In this document: positions 43,064 to 52,380 of the stretch, in pieces
Layout of the letters: each line of letters opens with the position of its first letter
Numbering within the stretch: position 1 is the stretch's first letter
DNA from: Pigmentiphaga litoralis
GTDB taxonomy: Bacteria > Pseudomonadota > Gammaproteobacteria > Burkholderiales > Burkholderiaceae_B
DNA length: 64,000 bases
Assembly: GCF_014651835.1 (NCBI RefSeq)
Contig: NZ_BMXQ01000002.1
Span: 620,001-684,000, forward strand
Direction of reading: 5' to 3'
Made by a program: the position numbers and the translations under genes
The notes under the pieces: model-generated
What the model saw: only the letters and a program-made list of their open reading frames with translations
Database searches by the model: none
What the model was told of the DNA's origin: nothing

Positions 43064-44433
43064 TGACCCGCATGTCCGATTTCGCGGCGGGCAGCACGCT
43101 CGATGCCCTGCGCGCGGATCTTGCCGCCGGGCGCACGACGTCGCGTGCGCTGGTCGAGACCTGCCTTGACCGCGCCGGCAGGGGCGAGGGGCCGCGTGTG
43201 TATATTCGCGTCGATGCCGACGCTGCACGCTTTGCCGCCGACGAGGCGGATCGCCTGCGCCGCGAGGGTATCGAGCCGTCGCCGTATGCGGGCATCCCGA
43301 TATCGGTCAAGGACCTGTTCGATATCGGCGGACAGGTCACCACCGCAGGTTCTCGCGTGCTGGGCAATGCCACGCCGGCGGCGTGCGATGCAGGCGCAGT
43401 CGCACGATTGAAAGCGGCGGGGTTCGTGGTGATCGGCCGCACGCAGATGACCGAGTTTGCCTTTTCGGGGCTCGGCCTGAACCCGCACTATCGCGCGCCT
43501 GCCAATCCCTTTGATCGCGCGGTGGGACGTATTCCCGGCGGTTCGTCATCGGGGGCCGCCGTGTCGGTGACCGATGGAATGGCGGCAGCAGGCTTGGGGA
43601 CGGACACCGGCGGCTCGTGCCGGATTCCAGCCGCGCTGACCGGTCTGGTCGGCTTCAAACCCACTGCGTCGCGCATGCTGTCGGACGGGGCCTTTCCTTT
43701 GTCCACCAGCCTCGATTCCGTTGGCACGCTGGCGCCGACGGTGACCTGTTGCGGGGCTCTGGACCGGGTACTGGCCGGGGAGACCGTGCGTCCTTTGGCC
43801 GGCACGTCATTGCGTCGCTTGCGTATTGGCGTGCCGCAAGCGGTGGTGCTGGAAGGGCTGGATAAGCATGTTGCTGCCGCCTTTGCCGGTGCGCTGACGA
43901 CGTTGTCTGGCGCAGGCGCGCAGGTTGTTGATCTGCCGATGGCGGAGTTCGCCGAGCTGGCTGCCATCAATGCCAAGGGTGGTCTGGCTGCCGCCGAAGC
44001 CTACGCCTTGCACGCCCCGATGCTTGCCGCGCGAGGCGAAGACTATGATCCGCGCGTTCGAGTGCGCATCGAGAAGGGCGCGTCGCATACCGCTGCGCAA
44101 TACCTGGCTGTGCAGGCGGCGCGCAGGGATTGGATCATGCGTGTGTCGCGAAAGATCGATGCAGTGGACGTGCTGGTGTGCCCGACGGTACCGACGATCG
44201 CACCGACGTTTGCCGAGCTGGAAGACGATGAGGCGTTCGGACGCATCAACCTCGTCATGCTGCGCAACCCGACGTTTGCAAATTTCCTGGATGGTTGCTC
44301 GGTGTCAATACCGTGCCACCGCCCCGGTGACGCACCGGTCGGGTTGATGCTGATGCAGCGCGGCGGCCAGGACGAACGTGTGCTGTCGATCGCGCGGGCG
44401 ATGGAAGCCGCACTGGCGCCGCACGACGCGTGA
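43060..44433 (+). CDS. Amidase-signature hydrolase
   Basis: This 457-residue enzyme has the Ser-cisSer-Lys triad of the amidase signature family: Lys84 (SVKDLFD), the GGSSSG loop with Ser162-Ser164, and the nucleophile Ser186 in GTDTGGSCRIPA. It hydrolyses a carboxamide to the acid and ammonia. GatA is unlikely because there is no gatB or gatC and the gene is last in a catabolic operon. Start ATG 43060 overlaps the cupin stop; ATGs at 43063 and 43072 are alternatives. Confidence 0.9.
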   Translation: MMTRMSDFAAGSTLDALRADLAAGRTTSRALVETCLDRAGRGEGPRVYIRVDADAARFAADEADRLRREGIEPSPYAGIPISVKDLFDIGGQVTTAGSRVLGNATPAACDAGAVARLKAAGFVVIGRTQMTEFAFSGLGLNPHYRAPANPFDRAVGRIPGGSSSGAAVSVTDGMAAAGLGTDTGGSCRIPAALTGLVGFKPTASRMLSDGAFPLSTSLDSVGTLAPTVTCCGALDRVLAGETVRPLAGTSLRRLRIGVPQAVVLEGLDKHVAAAFAGALTTLSGAGAQVVDLPMAEFAELAAINAKGGLAAAEAYALHAPMLAARGEDYDPRVRVRIEKGASHTAAQYLAVQAARRDWIMRVSRKIDAVDVLVCPTVPTIAPTFAELEDDEAFGRINLVMLRNPTFANFLDGCSVSIPCHRPGDAPVGLMLMQRGGQDERVLSIARAMEAALAPHDA

Positions 44434-44460
44434 TACCTGGCCTGGAACTTAATTTGCTTC

Positions 44461-45501
44461 CTAGGCGTCGGCCTTCACCACCATCTTCCCGAAGTTCTTT
44501 CCTTCGAGCAGACCGATGAACGCCTGGGGGGCGTTCTCCAGGCCGTCGACCAGATGCTCGCGGTACTTGATCTTGCCCTGCGCGACCCACTCGCCCATCT
44601 GCTGGGCGAATTCGCCGTAGCGGTTGCCATAGCTGTCGAAAATGATGAAGCCCTGGATGCGGATGCTGCGGGTCAGGATGTCGCGCAGCATCTGGGGGCG
44701 CAGGTCGGGGGTGGCCGGGGCGTCGGCGGTGGGGACCTGGCTGTATTGGGCGATCAGGCCGCAGACGGGCACGCGGGCGTGCCGGTTGAGCTGGGGCCAG
44801 ACGGCCTCGAACACCTTGCCGCCCACGTTCTCGTAGTACACGTCGATGCCGTCGGGGCAGGCGGTGGCCAGGCGTCCGGCCAGGTCGGCTTCACGATGGT
44901 CCAGACAGGCGTCGAACCCCAGGTCGCGAACGGCGTACTGGCATTTGGCCGCACCGCCCGCGATGCCCACGACGCGGCAGCCCTTCAGCTTCGCGATCTG
45001 ACCCACATTCGCACCGACGGCGCCGGTGGCTGCAGCAACCACGACGGTCTCGCCGGGCTGCGGGTTGCCGATGTCGAGCAGGCCCATGTACGCGGTAAAG
45101 CCGGGCATGCCCAGGACGCCCAGCGCCCACGACGGCTGTTCCAGATTGTCGGGCAGGCGCATCAGGTCCTTGCCGTTGGACACGGCATAGTCCTGCCAGC
45201 CATTGTTGGCGAGCAGCAGTTCGCCGGGCTGGAAGTCGGGATGGTTGGAACGCACGACTTCGGCGACGGTGCCGCCGACCATGACGGCCCCGATGGCGAC
45301 CGACGGCGCGTAGGATTTCGCGTCACTCATCCGGCCGCGCATGTAGGGGTCGAGCGACAGGTAGCGCGTGCGCAGCAGCACTTCGCCTTCACCGGGTTCG
45401 GGCACCGGGCCGTACTCCAGCCGGAAGTCCAGCAGGGTCGGTGCGCCGACCGGGCGTCGCGCCAGCACGATGCGGCGGTTGGTGTCGGGAGAGGCGTTCA
45501 T
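44461..45501 (-). CDS. NADP-dependent medium-chain reductase (CurA / leukotriene-B4-dehydrogenase-like)
   Basis: This 346-residue zinc-less MDR protein has YLSLDPYMRGRM near residue 50, AAATGAVGANVGQIAKLKG near 155 (nucleotide loop), and YYENVGGKVFEAV near 222. These are diagnostic for the NADPH alkenal/one reductase and curcumin reductase group, which reduces alpha,beta-unsaturated carbonyls. No operon partner is seen. It is convergent with the amidase operon. Confidence 0.9.
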   Translation of the reverse strand: MNASPDTNRRIVLARRPVGAPTLLDFRLEYGPVPEPGEGEVLLRTRYLSLDPYMRGRMSDAKSYAPSVAIGAVMVGGTVAEVVRSNHPDFQPGELLLANNGWQDYAVSNGKDLMRLPDNLEQPSWALGVLGMPGFTAYMGLLDIGNPQPGETVVVAAATGAVGANVGQIAKLKGCRVVGIAGGAAKCQYAVRDLGFDACLDHREADLAGRLATACPDGIDVYYENVGGKVFEAVWPQLNRHARVPVCGLIAQYSQVPTADAPATPDLRPQMLRDILTRSIRIQGFIIFDSYGNRYGEFAQQMGEWVAQGKIKYREHLVDGLENAPQAFIGLLEGKNFGKMVVKADA

Positions 45502-45596
45502 CGGGGTCTCCTTGAATGAGGGGCGGGCACGAATGATGCTGCTCAGTACGTTCTCCGGCGTGATCGCAACGCCGTCTTTGACACGAAGGAGCCACC

Positions 45597-45800
45597 ATGA
45601 CCACTACCGTACAACCGAAACAGTCGACGCCCAAGGAAATGAACCCTGAGCATGACCTGAACATCGACCGTGAACGCGAACAGCAGATCGTGGATCGTAT
45701 CAACGACAAGAATACCTCGGCCGACTATGGCAGTCGTTCGGGCCGCACCAACAAGACGTCGGGCAGCGGTATCGACATCGCCGGCCCGGGCGGCAAGTAA
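45597..45800 (+). CDS. Small hydrophilic protein of unknown function
   Basis: This 67-residue protein, starting MTTTVQPKQSTPKEMNPE, is charged in its first half (INDKN, DREREQQ) and Gly/Ser/Thr-rich in its second. It has no hydrophobic segment or cysteine, so it is probably disordered and cytoplasmic. GAAGGAG stands 5-6 bases before the ATG, which argues that it is translated. I do not recognise a family. It is divergent from the CurA-like gene. Confidence 0.6.
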   Translation: MTTTVQPKQSTPKEMNPEHDLNIDREREQQIVDRINDKNTSADYGSRSGRTNKTSGSGIDIAGPGGK

Positions 45801-45809
45801 GCCACCGAA

Positions 45810-46370
45810 TTACTTCGGAACCAGCAGGGGATACGGATTGATCGCTCCCTTGCCGGTGTAGACCCCGTAGTGAAGATGGTGGGGCGTGCCGCGCGCATTG
45901 CCGGTATTTCCCACGAATCCCAGCACCGTGCCGACATCGATACGTTGTCCGGCACGGATGTTCGCGTACGCGTTCAGGTGGGCGTAGTAATGGCGCTGGC
46001 CACCCGGCCCCATGACCCACACGACGTTCCCACCCAGTGAATTGGTGCCGACCCGCGTGACGATCCCTTCCGTCGATGCGATGACCGGCGTATCCACGCG
46101 CGCAAAGATATCGATGCCTTCATGACGGCGGCCGCCACTGCGGGCGCCACCCCACGAATCCCTGAGGTTGGCAGGGCGCACTCCCTTGACCGGCACTGCA
46201 ATCTGCCCGGGTGCAGGCATCCGCATCAAGCGGTAGGTGTACAGGGGCAGTTCAAGGGCGTGCTCGATCACGGGCCAGCCAAACCAGGCCGTCAGCGCAA
46301 GCAGCAAGGGGAAGACGAAGCCGCGCCGTGTTGCGCGCGCCGGGAGCGGACGTTCACCCGCGAGTTCCAT
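45810..46370 (-). CDS. M23-family peptidoglycan peptidase
   Basis: This protein of about 186 residues has an N-terminal membrane anchor or signal (FVFPLLLALTAWFGWPV, near residue 17) and a lysostaphin-type peptidase domain. The zinc motifs are HEGIDIFA (H...D) near residue 85 and HHLHYGVY near 168. It probably trims peptidoglycan crosslinks in the periplasm, anchored to the inner membrane. The start is uncertain: ATG 46370 follows TGGA; ATG 46391 adds seven residues. Confidence 0.88.
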   Translation of the reverse strand: MELAGERPLPARATRRGFVFPLLLALTAWFGWPVIEHALELPLYTYRLMRMPAPGQIAVPVKGVRPANLRDSWGGARSGGRRHEGIDIFARVDTPVIASTEGIVTRVGTNSLGGNVVWVMGPGGQRHYYAHLNAYANIRAGQRIDVGTVLGFVGNTGNARGTPHHLHYGVYTGKGAINPYPLLVPK

Positions 46371-46447
46371 GTGCGATCCAGAAGAAACCATAGGGGTTCG
46401 ACCGGACCCAGGTGCCAAGGTTCGCAGCACTTGCCGGGCCTGCGCTG

Positions 46448-47533
46448 CTAGATGTCGCTGTTCACCGCCTGGCTGAGATCGACGATGCGCAGCAGCGCCA
46501 GACGGTCCCGCAAGATGCGATACACCTCGTAGTCGAACTCGGCGCGGCCACTGTCGAGCAATGCCCACAGTCCTTCGTCCTGATAGGCCGTGCCCAGAAA
46601 GCGCCAGTTGTTGACGACATGGATGGCATGCCCTTCGCGGATGCCGATCGCGCCCGCATAGGGCCAGTCGGCGGTCAGGTCGGTGGCGCGGCGGCCCCGC
46701 CGATTATGGCGGGGCGCCAGCCGCTGCACCATTTCCATCTCGTGCAGCAGGGCGCCGATGGCGCCGCCGGTTTCCTTCCATTCGATATGGCGGGTCTGCT
46801 CGGCCATTCGCACGGCCTTGGCGGGCGCGCCCGCCACCTTGAAATGCGCGAGCACCTTGCTGCGGATGTTGTCGGCGCGCCCAACGAACAGCGGTTCACG
46901 CTGGTCGCCATACAGCACGTAGACGCCATGCGCATCGGGCAGCACGTCAGGCAGGGCCGGGTCGAGATAACCAGGCAAGCTCACGCGCGCCGACAGCACG
47001 TCGGCAATGCCCTGGATATGCTCGGCCGGAAACTGGCCGTGGATGGATTGCCAGAACTGCCACACCAGCTTGGCGTCGCCCAGCGCGCGGTGGCGGTCCT
47101 GTTCGGCAATCACGAGACCATGCCGCTCGATCAATGAGTCGAGGTTATGACGCCGATGCTCGGGGTACAGCCGCCGCGAGAGCCGCACGGTACACAGCAC
47201 ATCGGGGCGGAAGGGCATGCCGGCACGCTCGAATTCGGCGCGCAGAAAGCCGTAATCGAAGCGCGCGTTATGGGCGATGAACAGACAGCCCTGCAGGCGT
47301 TCGGCGACTTCGGCCGCCACGGCCGCAAACGGCGGCGCGCCGCGCACCATCTCATTGGAGATGCCCGTCAGCGACTGGATCATCGGCGGTATCGGCCGGC
47401 CGGGATTGACAAGGCGGTGCCACTCGCTCACGCCGTTTTCGTCGACCCGCACGATGCCGATCTCGGTAATGCGGTCGAAGGCAGCGGTAGTGCCCGTGGT
47501 TTCAAGGTCGACGAAGGCTAGGGGAAGGGACAT
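46448..47533 (-). CDS. DnaQ-type exonuclease fused to a GIY-YIG nuclease domain
   Basis: This 361-residue protein joins a DEDDh 3'-5' exonuclease (FVDLETTG with Asp9 and Glu11; HNARFDYGFL; HRALGDA) to a UvrC/Cho-like GIY-YIG domain from about residue 200 (HGVYVLYG, FVGRADNIRSKV). The fusion resembles proteins annotated as exonuclease/excision nuclease Cho-type in beta- and gammaproteobacteria, and points to DNA repair or processing. It stands alone on the minus strand. Confidence 0.88.
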   Translation of the reverse strand: MSLPLAFVDLETTGTTAAFDRITEIGIVRVDENGVSEWHRLVNPGRPIPPMIQSLTGISNEMVRGAPPFAAVAAEVAERLQGCLFIAHNARFDYGFLRAEFERAGMPFRPDVLCTVRLSRRLYPEHRRHNLDSLIERHGLVIAEQDRHRALGDAKLVWQFWQSIHGQFPAEHIQGIADVLSARVSLPGYLDPALPDVLPDAHGVYVLYGDQREPLFVGRADNIRSKVLAHFKVAGAPAKAVRMAEQTRHIEWKETGGAIGALLHEMEMVQRLAPRHNRRGRRATDLTADWPYAGAIGIREGHAIHVVNNWRFLGTAYQDEGLWALLDSGRAEFDYEVYRILRDRLALLRIVDLSQAVNSDI

Positions 47534-48083
47534 CGGGGAGGGCAGGAAGGACAGAAGGAGGTGCAGCAGGGTCTAGTCTACTAAAGTGGGGCCGGATGGC
47601 CGGCAGGCAAGGGACGACGCAGGCATGCCGACACCCTGAAAGCGCTCAATGTTGACGATGCTCAATCGGGTTATCCCTGGGGGCGGCCGCGCTGGCTGTC
47701 TGGAAAGGCGGACATTGCCGCCGAAGCAATTCCGGGTTTCTGCACAGACCCGATGAACGCATTGACCGGCGTCCTTGCAAGGACCGCGCTGCGCCTGACG
47801 TTCGGGCCGTTCTTCGCGAACTCTCGCCAGATGGCATGACCATTGCTTTGAATCCCCCACATAGCAAAGAGCACCGGGGCGGCCTGCCTGCCACCGGATT
47901 CGCCAAGGGGAGACGATCACCTGGCCGTCATTGACGGCACACCCTGATGGGTCCTGCCCATGTCCACATCGGACCTGGGCCCGACCCGTGCACGCTTCCG
48001 GGCGGGACGACTCACGGCATCGTCCACGCTGACCTTCAGTACCGCCGTATCCAAAACAGCAAATAGAAGTCCAGGAGATTGGG
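47534..48083. other. 550-base region without a recognisable gene
   Basis: No reading frame here has convincing codon use plus a ribosome site. It carries the presumed promoters of the exonuclease fusion (minus) and of the DUF6351 gene (plus). The only structure I see is a perfect 14-base palindrome, GTCCTTGCAAGGAC (47771-47784). A ribosome site CCAGGAG lies just before 48084. Confidence 0.6.
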
Positions 48084-50303
48084 ATGAGACAGCACCAACG
48101 TACGCAACGGCGCGGCTTCACGCGGGGCCAGACCCTGCTGGCCACGGGGATCGCCAGCCTGTTCCTCGCCGGTTGCGGCGGCAGCGATGATTCGGACTCG
48201 CCCGCGCAGGCCCTGCGCGTCAGCACCGTGTCTTCGATGCCTGAATATGTCAGCGGCGGCGACGCCCTGGTCGAGATCGCAGCGCCCGCGGGCGCCACGG
48301 GCACGCCGGTCGTGACGCTGGACGGAAAGGATGTATCCGCCGCCTTCAAGGCCACGTCTGCCGGCACGTATCTGGGCAGGGTCGAAGGCATGGCGGTCGG
48401 CGAACACACCCTGGCAGCACGCATGGGCGAAGCCACCGGATCGTTGACACTGACCAACTATCCCGTGACCGGCCCGATGATTTCCGGTCCGCACGAGTCG
48501 CCCTACGTGTGCGCCACCACCACCTTCGCGGGCATTCCCGTGGGCAGCACCGGCCTGGGCAATCCGCTGGACGCCAACTGCTCGGTGCCGACCCGCGTGA
48601 CCTACGTGTATCGCAGCACGGCCGCGGGCCGTCCGGTCGTGGCCTGGATGCCGCCGACCACCGGCATTCCCACTGCCAATCCGGTCTATCCGGCCGACAT
48701 GGAATTCCTGGTGATGGATGGCACCAACAAGCGCGTGCCGTACCTGGTGCGCGTCGAGACCGGCACCATCAACCGCAGTATCTATCAGTCGATCATTCTG
48801 CATGATCCGCTGACTGAACCCGCGCCCAGTCCCACCACGCGTCCGGCCAACTGGAACGGCAAGCTGATGTACCCGCTGGGTGGCGGCTGCCAGGGCGGCT
48901 GGTACATGCAGGGCAACAACGTGTCGCTGTCGATCAACGACACCTGGTTCAAGCGCGGCTATGCGGCCGTGACGTCCACGCTCAACACGTTCGGCACCAA
49001 CTGCAACGACTTGTTGTCGTCCGAAACGGTGGCCATGACCAAGGAACGTTTTACCGAAGCCTACGGCAGGCCGACCTACACCATCGGCACAGGCGGCTCG
49101 GGCGGCGCCTACCAGAGCTACCAGACCTCCGACAATTACCCCGGCCTGTTCGACGGCATCATCGTGAACTCGGTGTTCCCCGACGTGACGACGGCAACCA
49201 TTTTCAAGATCTTCGATTCGCGTCTGCTCAACAACTACTTCAACACGGGTGGGCGGCCCTTTACCGATGACCAGAAGAAGGCCATCTCGGGCTACCTGCA
49301 TGTCGGGCAGATCCCGAACATGAGCGGCAGCGCGGCGCGCCTGGATCCGGTCGTGTCGTTCCCGGCGGGCTTCCCGAACGAACTCAAGTACAACCCGACG
49401 ACCAATCCGACCGGCACCCGCGCCACGGTGTACGACCACACCGTCAATGTGTACGGCAAGGATGCGCGCGGCTTTGCGCAACGTCCGATCGACAACGTGG
49501 GCGTGCAGTACGGTCTGAAGGCCATGCTGGCCGGCGCCATTACGGTGGACGACTTCCTGGACCTGAACGCTCGCATCGGGGGCCTGGATCCGGACATGAA
49601 GCCGCAGGCCCAGCGCACGTCGGGCGACCTGGGTGCCATCCGCCGGGCCTACCAGTCGGGCCGGATCCTTAACGGAGGGGGCGGCCTGGCCACCACGGCG
49701 ATCATTGACCGACGCGATTATTTTGACGACCGCGTCAATGGCGACATCCACCAGAAGATCCACTCGTACTCGGTACGCGAACGCCTGACCAAGGCCAACG
49801 GCAACTTCGACAACCATGTCATCGTCGGACCGGGCAACATCCTTGACGACACGCTGGGGCTGATGGACACGTGGCTGTCGGGCATGCTGGCTGATTCGTC
49901 CGCCGCCGCCAAGCGGGAGAAGCTGATCAAGGCACGCCCCGCCGCGCTGGTGGATGCATGCTGGATCGGCACGACCAAGGTGATCGAGCCCTCGACCGCC
50001 GCGGGCGCCGGGCAGTGCAACACCGCCTATCCGGCCGGCACCACGCCGCGCCTGGTGGCCGGTGGCCCGCTGGCCGACGACATCGTCAAGTGCCAGCTCA
50101 AGCCGGTCAACCTGGCCGACTACGCGCCCGTCACGTTCACCGATGCACAGGTCGCGGCATTGCGCGCGACCTTTGCGACCGGTGTCTGCGACTGGAGCAA
50201 GCCGGGCGTCGAACAGCAGCCGCTGAAGTCGACCTGGGCGTCGTTCGGTCCGTCGAAGAAGAACCTGGTCTTCGACATCACCAACCCGACCGCAACGCCT
50301 TGA
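48084..50303 (+). CDS. DUF6351 family lipoprotein, probable alpha/beta hydrolase
   Basis: This 739-residue exported protein starts with an RRGFTRG Tat-like motif and a lipobox LAGC (Cys31), followed by a Gly/Ser/Asp-rich linker. The body matches tannase/DUF6351-like proteins. The probable nucleophile is Ser339 in GTGGSGGAYQ, preceded by GGWYMQGNN and YPLGGGCQG segments. Such proteins are secreted or surface esterases or depolymerases with untested substrates. It precedes a DctB-type kinase gene by about 110 bases, but a strong hairpin lies between them. Confidence 0.8.
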   Translation: MRQHQRTQRRGFTRGQTLLATGIASLFLAGCGGSDDSDSPAQALRVSTVSSMPEYVSGGDALVEIAAPAGATGTPVVTLDGKDVSAAFKATSAGTYLGRVEGMAVGEHTLAARMGEATGSLTLTNYPVTGPMISGPHESPYVCATTTFAGIPVGSTGLGNPLDANCSVPTRVTYVYRSTAAGRPVVAWMPPTTGIPTANPVYPADMEFLVMDGTNKRVPYLVRVETGTINRSIYQSIILHDPLTEPAPSPTTRPANWNGKLMYPLGGGCQGGWYMQGNNVSLSINDTWFKRGYAAVTSTLNTFGTNCNDLLSSETVAMTKERFTEAYGRPTYTIGTGGSGGAYQSYQTSDNYPGLFDGIIVNSVFPDVTTATIFKIFDSRLLNNYFNTGGRPFTDDQKKAISGYLHVGQIPNMSGSAARLDPVVSFPAGFPNELKYNPTTNPTGTRATVYDHTVNVYGKDARGFAQRPIDNVGVQYGLKAMLAGAITVDDFLDLNARIGGLDPDMKPQAQRTSGDLGAIRRAYQSGRILNGGGGLATTAIIDRRDYFDDRVNGDIHQKIHSYSVRERLTKANGNFDNHVIVGPGNILDDTLGLMDTWLSGMLADSSAAAKREKLIKARPAALVDACWIGTTKVIEPSTAAGAGQCNTAYPAGTTPRLVAGGPLADDIVKCQLKPVNLADYAPVTFTDAQVAALRATFATGVCDWSKPGVEQQPLKSTWASFGPSKKNLVFDITNPTATP

Positions 50304-50330
50304 GCCTGCGTCAAGGCTGAGCGCACGGCA

Positions 50331-50364
50331 TCGGCCGGCCCGGACAGCGCGTCCGGCCGGCCGA
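50331..50364 (+). terminator. Long GC hairpin after the DUF6351 gene
   Basis: TCGGCCGGCCCGGAC pairs with GTCCGGCCGGCCGA with one bulged C around a 5-base loop (AGCGC). There is no T run, so it may need Rho or act as a 3' stabiliser. It lies 28 bases after the stop. Confidence 0.55.
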
Positions 50365-50412
50365 GGGCCCGGGCCGGTGTCTTCCGTCATGATAAATTTC
50401 GCGAGAGGTTGA

Positions 50413-52380
50413 ATGCCCATCCCTCCCGACATGCATGGAGACACCTTGCCCGGGGCCCCGCCGTCGATGTCCTTGCGCCGCCGTCTGATCACGGGCGGCC
50501 TGTCTGCCCTCCTGATTGCCACCGGTGTCGTGCTGGCCTATCTGTGGGGCGAGCAGACCGGCGTGCGCGCGCTGCGCCAGACCATGGCGCATCGTCTGGA
50601 TGTGTACGCCGTCGGGCTGCACAGCGAACTGACCCGCTACGACTACCTGCCCGGCATCCTGTCCTTGAACAAGGACGTGATCGCGCTGCTGCAATCGCCC
50701 GATGACACGGTGATGCTGGATCGGGTGAATCGGTATCTGCATACCGTCAATCAAAAAGCCGGATCGTCCGATATCTATGTGATGAACATGGAAGGGCTGA
50801 CCCTGGCCGCCAGCAACTGGAACGCCGCGAACAGTTTCGTCGGCAAGAATTTTTCGTACCGCCCGTACTTCACGGATGCGGTGAAGGGCCTGCCGGGCCG
50901 GTTTTACGGCATCGGCACCGTCAGCCAGGCCCCTGGCTATTACTTCTCGTACGGCATCTATCGCGACAACCTGATGCTGGGCGTGGCCGCGCTCAAGGTC
51001 GACCTGGACAAGCTCGACGACGCGTGGCTGCGCGCCGACGAACGTGTCGTGGTGGTGGATGAGAACGGCATCGTGTTCCTGACGTCGGTGCCGGACTGGA
51101 AGTTCAAGGCGCTGGCGCCCCTGAGCGCAAGCACGCAGGCGCGATTGGCGCTGACGCGCCAGTACCACTTGGCCGGCGAACCCGGTCCGATCGGCCTGAA
51201 TGAAGTGCGCGTGCTGGCCGATGACGCGAGCGTGGTGCGGGTTGCTCAGGGAACCGCGCAGGGGCACGCCCGCCTGCAGGATCCGGTGGGCGGATCGGCC
51301 AGTTCCAAGGGCGCGTCGGCATTCATCGACCCGCTTTACCTGGCGCAAAGCCGGCCGATTCCCGGCACAGGCTGGAAGCTGATCGTTCTGTCCGACATGG
51401 GACCCATCCGCGCCCGTGCGCGCATCAGTGCGATCAGCGTGGCCTTCGCGCTGGCCTTTCTGGGCATCAGCGCCCTGTACATCCGCCAGCGCCGCCGCGC
51501 GATTGCGCAGAATGTAGCCGCCAAGGAAGCACTGCAGCGCGCGCATGACGAACTGGAACGCAAGGTGGCGCTGCGCACGGGCGACCTGAGCAACGCCAAC
51601 CTGCATTTGCAGACCGAGATTGCCGAACGCAAACGCGCCGAGGTCGTCCTGAAGGCGGCCATGGAAGAGCTGGTGCAGGCCGGCAAGATGGCCGCGCTGG
51701 GCCAGATGTCGGCCGGCGTCACGCATGAATTGAACCAGCCGCTGGCCGCGCTGCGCACGCTGTCGGACAACGCGATCGTCTTGTTGCAGCGCGGGCAGAC
51801 CATCGAGGTCGAAGCCAACCTCGAGCTCATCAGTGACCTGATCACGCGCATGGGCAAGATCACCGGGCAGCTCAAGAAGTTTGCGCGCAAGTCGCCGGCG
51901 GAACTGCGGCCCACGTCGGTCAGCACGGTGATCGCGGATGCCGTGTTCCTGATGGGGCAACGGTTTCGCGAAGCGCGCGCCGATCTGGACACGTCCGACG
52001 TGCCGCCCGACATGCATGCCTATTGCGATGCGAACCGGCTCGAACAGGTGTTCGTCAATCTGTTCGGCAACGCGCTGGACTCCATGGCGCAGTCCGAGTT
52101 GCGCCGGGTGACGGTGTCGGCGCGGCAGGATGGGCCGGTCGTCCGGATCGCCGTGCGGGACCGCGGCGCGGGAATTGCACCGGAACACCTGCCCCGTCTG
52201 TTCGAACCCTTCTTCACCACCAAGGAGCAGGGCGCCGGCCTGGGGCTGGGCCTGGCGATCTCCGCCGGCATCGTCCGTGAATTCGGCGGCAGCCTGAAGG
52301 CCCGCAACCATCCGGACGGCGGCGCGGAATTTGTCATACAGTTGCGATCAGCAACTATCGAGGAAAGCACGGATGCATGA
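50413..52380 (+). CDS. dctB: DctB-type sensor histidine kinase
   Basis: This 655-residue membrane kinase has a transmembrane helix near residues 28-45, a large periplasmic double-Cache-like sensor (including SSDIYVMNMEGLTLAASNW near 118), a second helix near 337-356, a coiled segment, a HisKA domain with phospho-acceptor His438 (THELNQPLAALRTL), and a HATPase domain (NLFGNALDSM, GLGLGLAIS). This is the layout of DctB, which senses C4-dicarboxylates. The next gene is the matching response regulator. No dctA or dctPQM transporter is in view, so the ligand may differ. Confidence 0.88.
   Translation: MPIPPDMHGDTLPGAPPSMSLRRRLITGGLSALLIATGVVLAYLWGEQTGVRALRQTMAHRLDVYAVGLHSELTRYDYLPGILSLNKDVIALLQSPDDTVMLDRVNRYLHTVNQKAGSSDIYVMNMEGLTLAASNWNAANSFVGKNFSYRPYFTDAVKGLPGRFYGIGTVSQAPGYYFSYGIYRDNLMLGVAALKVDLDKLDDAWLRADERVVVVDENGIVFLTSVPDWKFKALAPLSASTQARLALTRQYHLAGEPGPIGLNEVRVLADDASVVRVAQGTAQGHARLQDPVGGSASSKGASAFIDPLYLAQSRPIPGTGWKLIVLSDMGPIRARARISAISVAFALAFLGISALYIRQRRRAIAQNVAAKEALQRAHDELERKVALRTGDLSNANLHLQTEIAERKRAEVVLKAAMEELVQAGKMAALGQMSAGVTHELNQPLAALRTLSDNAIVLLQRGQTIEVEANLELISDLITRMGKITGQLKKFARKSPAELRPTSVSTVIADAVFLMGQRFREARADLDTSDVPPDMHAYCDANRLEQVFVNLFGNALDSMAQSELRRVTVSARQDGPVVRIAVRDRGAGIAPEHLPRLFEPFFTTKEQGAGLGLGLAISAGIVREFGGSLKARNHPDGGAEFVIQLRSATIEESTDA

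Noticed and set aside
43060-44433. The amidase as GatA of the tRNA amidotransferase.
   Set aside because: No gatB or gatC is adjacent, and it is coupled to a cupin in a LysR-controlled catabolic operon.
47771-47784. Palindrome GTCCTTGCAAGGAC as an operator.
   Set aside because: It is roughly 240-310 bases from either flanking start and has no promoter context, so it was mentioned only in the gap entry.
48036-50522. An 828-codon minus-strand frame opposite the DUF6351 gene.
   Set aside because: Same reason; the plus-strand protein has a signal peptide, lipobox and a nucleophile motif.
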